From Candidatus Aciduliprofundum sp. JdFR-45 (GTDB lineage: Archaea > Thermoplasmatota > Thermoplasmata > Thermoplasmatales > JdFR-45): a stretch of 15,816 nt of DNA. A program made the translations under genes and the position numbers. Under the pieces are notes generated by a model that was given only the letters and a program-made list of their open reading frames with translations, was not told the origin of the DNA and did not search any database. Of this stretch, positions 14,001 to 15,816 are shown piece by piece (within the stretch, counting starts at the first letter, position 1; each line of letters opens with the position of its first letter). The DNA lies in contig MTNG01000156.1 of the NCBI GenBank assembly GCA_002011395.1, positions 1 to 15,816 of the forward strand, written 5' to 3'.

Positions 14001-15816
14001 GACCAACAGGGAAGTGCCCATAGGGACAGCAGCCGGTTCCATTGACAAGGGTCTATTCAACAACTCTGCCGTGCGTGGATACTTTGACTGGACGTGGAGG
14101 GCCGAGAGCGGTGACTGGCGCTTCTACTACGTCTACATAGACAACTCCACATGGAACATCAGCGGTAAGTACCTGGTTGGAGAGGTTAACTGGGAGCAGA
14201 CGTACAGCGATATTGACGTGATGCTGCTGGCACCTTCAGACGACACGTTCAGCGCTTACTATTCCGCGATATACGGTCCCTACACGCTTGACATAGCGGG
14301 TATGAGCGATGATACGTACGACGGCTCTGCGTATCACTGGAAGACGACCTCAGGTACCACCAGGGAGGTGCAGAGCATACAGCTGGAGAACCGCGGAGGT
14401 CTCTATCTGATGATGATACATCAGGTGCTCTACGGCGGAGAGGCCGCCTATGAGAACATATCCGGCAGGATATACATCCTCGGAGTGAACTACACGGACA
14501 GCGTCAACATAGTTCTCAACGAGACGCCAGACAATATAGTGACGAACGGCACGTTCCTCGTGAACTTCACCTTTGACTACGACCTATCGGGTGTGGACGT
14601 TGATTCCTACGGCCCTGCGGTCAGGAATGAATGGTACTACCCCTCGGTTCCCGTGCATCAGGACGACATAAGCGGAAGCGACTTCATAGCCATACTGGCG
14701 AATGCCCAGTACACGTATCTGCTCAACGTATCCGGTCTGTCCGCAGGGGGCAGGATATTCGTCCACATAATCGGCGATGCCAACGCACCGGACCTTGACC
14801 TGGGTCTGTTCTACGATGCCAATGGCGATGGAATTGCACAGACCAGCGAGTTCGTTGCATACGATGCCGATGCGGACTCCAACGAGAAGGTGGAGATATG
14901 GAATCCGCAGGACGGGACGTGGATCATAAAGGTTCTGGGCTACGACGTAACGGAGCCGGCAACGTTCTCGCTGTATATACTGACGGAGCTCCCGGTGACG
15001 CCCTTCCAGATCGTGTCGTATCCGACAGGTGCAATCAACGCGAGCCAGCAGTATTCCATTGAGGTTTACTATGACCTGCCTGGCGTTGCGTTTGTGTTCG
15101 GCGGTACAGTGTACTTCGGCCCGGACGGCAATGCCAGGATGTTTGAAGTCCCCGTGACCATAACGATACTTGATAATGTGCCTCCCGAAATAGTAAACGT
15201 GACTCCGACCAATGGCTCCCTGGTGGGTGTGGTTGGTGGCAAGGTTTCGGTGTCCTTTGAGGTCAACGACCTGATAAAGAGCACCCCTGAGACGTACACG
15301 GTCTACGTTGACGGGGTGAATTACACGGACAACGTGACGTACAACTCCGACACCGGCGTTTACGCCGGTGCACTGCCGCTTTCCGACGGCACACACACCA
15401 TGGTCATAACGTTCACCGATGGCTCAGGAAACAGCGATACCGCATCGGTCACATTTGAGGTGGACGGCACTCCACCCTCGCTCACAATCGTAGCCCCGGC
15501 AGACGGCACGTACACGAACAACAACAGCGTAACAGTACAGTGGGATGTCTCCGACGCGAACCTTGATTATGTTGAGGTCTCCATCGGAGCCGCCTCCCCT
15601 GTGAACGTCGGGCAGGCCACGGAGTACACCTTCACGGGACTGAGCGACGGTCTGTACCGGATATACGTCACGGCGTACGATGCCGCTGGAAACAAAGCCA
15701 CGGCCAACGTGAAGGTCACCGTTGACACCACGGCACCCGTTGTGAGCATAATATCGCCCGAGGACGGCTCATATCTGGCCAGCGGAGAGGTGACGGTCAC
15801 GTGGAACTGCACGGAG
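11026..15816 (+). CDS. Very large secreted subtilisin-like (S8) protease, pyrolysin/TPPII-like, 3' truncated by window edge
   Basis: The frame stays open for 1597 codons to the window edge. It is an extracellular serine endopeptidase that would feed peptides to the cell. Numbering from ATG 11026: signal peptide 1-25 (MRGKHIVWAVMVIMLMAGL then LVGT); propeptide-like region about 78-145; catalytic Asp198 (IAIVDTGFDFGHPDL), His436 (YTHGTMCASSA), oxyanion Asn547 (ALGNGGPG) and Ser652 (YGSGTSMATP). About 237 residues lie between Asp and His, against 31 in subtilisin, as in pyrolysin and tripeptidyl peptidase II. That insert holds an EF-like loop (DLDNDGDFTDE, from 340). Beyond the catalytic domain are beta-sandwich regions, a pre-peptidase-C-like domain near 1213-1323 with a full EF-hand loop (DANGDGIAQTSE, 1264-1275), and Ig-like repeats. 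About 33 Asn-X-Ser/Thr sites suggest glycosylation. The C-terminal anchor is not visible. Confidence 0.93.
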   Translation, partial: MRGKHIVWAVMVIMLMAGLTPLVGTTLPGGGPGTATPQSTVELPAEERRPITLEPLEVAAQKVQPSLLEMARETPKKTVKVYVMTTDPNELGDYLRSIGVDTRIGEVPAHPGYKILAPSFELTADQVLQVARLGSTLSVVEFTEPVVEKAKIPVEDLAYYPGEGITPLDYATTLHHGAQTAWTKYNVTGNGINIAIVDTGFDFGHPDLMDSYAVVTDPTSPYYGWPIVYDQWSMQNYILYGKYGFDGSSIYSAVWPSSFYANTSTNVTASNGYVTFDGRQYYVGSIPSASGYYHIGYHVDGYLAFNYYFQAYLNGEPVKNVAVLVTDSTTPYVYDTVYVDLDNDGDFTDEKPCNVSSPVSYKDNYDTFTGTWNNDTWNGGDGYADISGGLIYFIADGKTPIPYSDVWATAYGVNNTIPGNGDLVAFIGEFYYGYTHGTMCASSALGRGRILNNYTSGMAINAKLIPLPFYGNVFDIWYFTQEGYDGDVTTTDDQAQITSNSFGWSSIHNDGWSLIDRYADYIIRLYPYLASGGAKLPDNSFTIALGNGGPGYGTVTTPDPQAAIGVAAGIDFSYRQLFGWDDPNIDSKYGDVIPFSARGPTANGKLGVDLVATGAYALTAQSLNVPSYLAPNFGAMEMGDGYYHVQYGSGTSMATPITAGALALVYEAYLRTHGTLPDIGTAKSIIKSSADDINHDVFTQGSGWLNATRAVEMALEVDGVEVRPGDYDPLFKTSLIWDAGTAYGTRYDMFTNVLFPSASDTMVFNVINHNATANKTLSLSAQVLEKFGEYRLDTDTPGVNFTVGLPLPDTEKDYVWNITSVIPANTDLMTAYAYVSYTDYDLKKDYQLDGDMMLELHDFSDDNPHDGNITIYNETARFTVSTNSGDSVLVTVRDPLSRIHDGMLLRLRTFDALRYVKINIVLEFYRKVDWGWVTLNTTVLNVSAGNTSQFSATLTVPNNTPPGTYEGAIYVDDGTGAVVMPVIVNVPGYINQTNREVPIGTAAGSIDKGLFNNSAVRGYFDWTWRAESGDWRFYYVYIDNSTWNISGKYLVGEVNWEQTYSDIDVMLLAPSDDTFSAYYSAIYGPYTLDIAGMSDDTYDGSAYHWKTTSGTTREVQSIQLENRGGLYLMMIHQVLYGGEAAYENISGRIYILGVNYTDSVNIVLNETPDNIVTNGTFLVNFTFDYDLSGVDVDSYGPAVRNEWYYPSVPVHQDDISGSDFIAILANAQYTYLLNVSGLSAGGRIFVHIIGDANAPDLDLGLFYDANGDGIAQTSEFVAYDADADSNEKVEIWNPQDGTWIIKVLGYDVTEPATFSLYILTELPVTPFQIVSYPTGAINASQQYSIEVYYDLPGVAFVFGGTVYFGPDGNARMFEVPVTITILDNVPPEIVNVTPTNGSLVGVVGGKVSVSFEVNDLIKSTPETYTVYVDGVNYTDNVTYNSDTGVYAGALPLSDGTHTMVITFTDGSGNSDTASVTFEVDGTPPSLTIVAPADGTYTNNNSVTVQWDVSDANLDYVEVSIGAASPVNVGQATEYTFTGLSDGLYRIYVTAYDAAGNKATANVKVTVDTTAPVVSIISPEDGSYLASGEVTVTWNCTE
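14815..14850 (+). other. EF-hand-type calcium loop inside a PPC-like domain of the protease
   Basis: Twelve residues, DANGDGIAQTSE, fit the EF-hand pattern D-x-N-x-D-G-x5-E exactly. They sit in a domain with DLDLGLFYD before and GTWIIKVLGYD after, resembling bacterial pre-peptidase C-terminal domains. Calcium stabilisation is inferred. Confidence 0.5.
15181..15816 (+). repeat. Three tandem Ig-like repeats in the protease tail, the third cut by the window edge
   Basis: Repeats begin near 15181, 15472 and 15733 and share P-P/A-x-[IV] followed by P-x-[DN]-G-[ST]: PPEIVNVTPTNGS, PPSLTIVAPADGT and APVVSIISPEDGS. Spacing is about 97 and 87 residues. They probably form a stalk or binding region at the cell surface. 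More copies may lie beyond the window. Confidence 0.65.

Noticed and set aside
14584..15396. Minus-strand ORF (270 aa) in the protease tail
   Set aside because: Shadow of the sense coding frame. Its composition (many His, Arg, Val) mirrors reversed Asp/Asn/Tyr codons.
1..15816. tRNA or rRNA genes, CRISPR arrays, insertion sequences, attachment sites
   Set aside because: Nothing seen by eye. The gaps between genes are short and hold only promoter-like sequence and the small ORFs described.

Overview
The window looks archaeal, most likely a GC-rich member of the Euryarchaeota, and possibly Thermoplasmatota (an inference from gene content only). Three things point to archaea. There is an RqcH/NEMF-type NFACT protein and a TtuA/NcsA-type tRNA thiolase. 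Several genes have a TATA-like box centred about 26-27 bases before an ATG or GTG start, as in leaderless archaeal transcripts. Arg is often AGG and Ile often ATA. No tRNA, rRNA, CRISPR array or insertion sequence was seen.

Layout, left to right. A 5'-truncated bacterial-type glyceraldehyde-3-phosphate dehydrogenase (+) meets the NFACT gene (-) tail to tail. Next is an A+T-rich island (about 2755-3660, - strand): a 53-codon ORF, a membrane-anchored protein of unknown function (228 aa) and a 14-codon start-like remnant, under a consensus TATA box. A GT4 glycosyltransferase (+) follows, convergent with a small multidrug-export-like membrane protein (-). Then come a V4R-like ligand-binding protein (+) and methylthioribose-1-phosphate isomerase MtnA (+), coupled to an uncharacterised helical protein.

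From 7728 to 10073 lies a tightly overlapping three-gene operon: a cysteine hydrolase of the isochorismatase fold, a thioredoxin-reductase-like flavoprotein without its CxxC, and a short RlmN/Cfr-like radical SAM protein without one of the two catalytic cysteines of RlmN. This is the best candidate for an undescribed system. It meets a TtuA-type thiolase (-), which shares a divergent promoter region with a very large secreted S8 protease (+) that runs off the right edge.

Together the genes suggest a peptide-using heterotroph with protein quality control (RqcH), sulfur and methionine recycling (TtuA, MtnA), surface glycosylation (GT4) and extracellular proteolysis (S8). First genes of transcripts are mostly leaderless. 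Internal genes and the protease carry Shine-Dalgarno sequences. All three convergent gene pairs overlap by 13-30 bases. No stretch over 300 bases lacks a gene.
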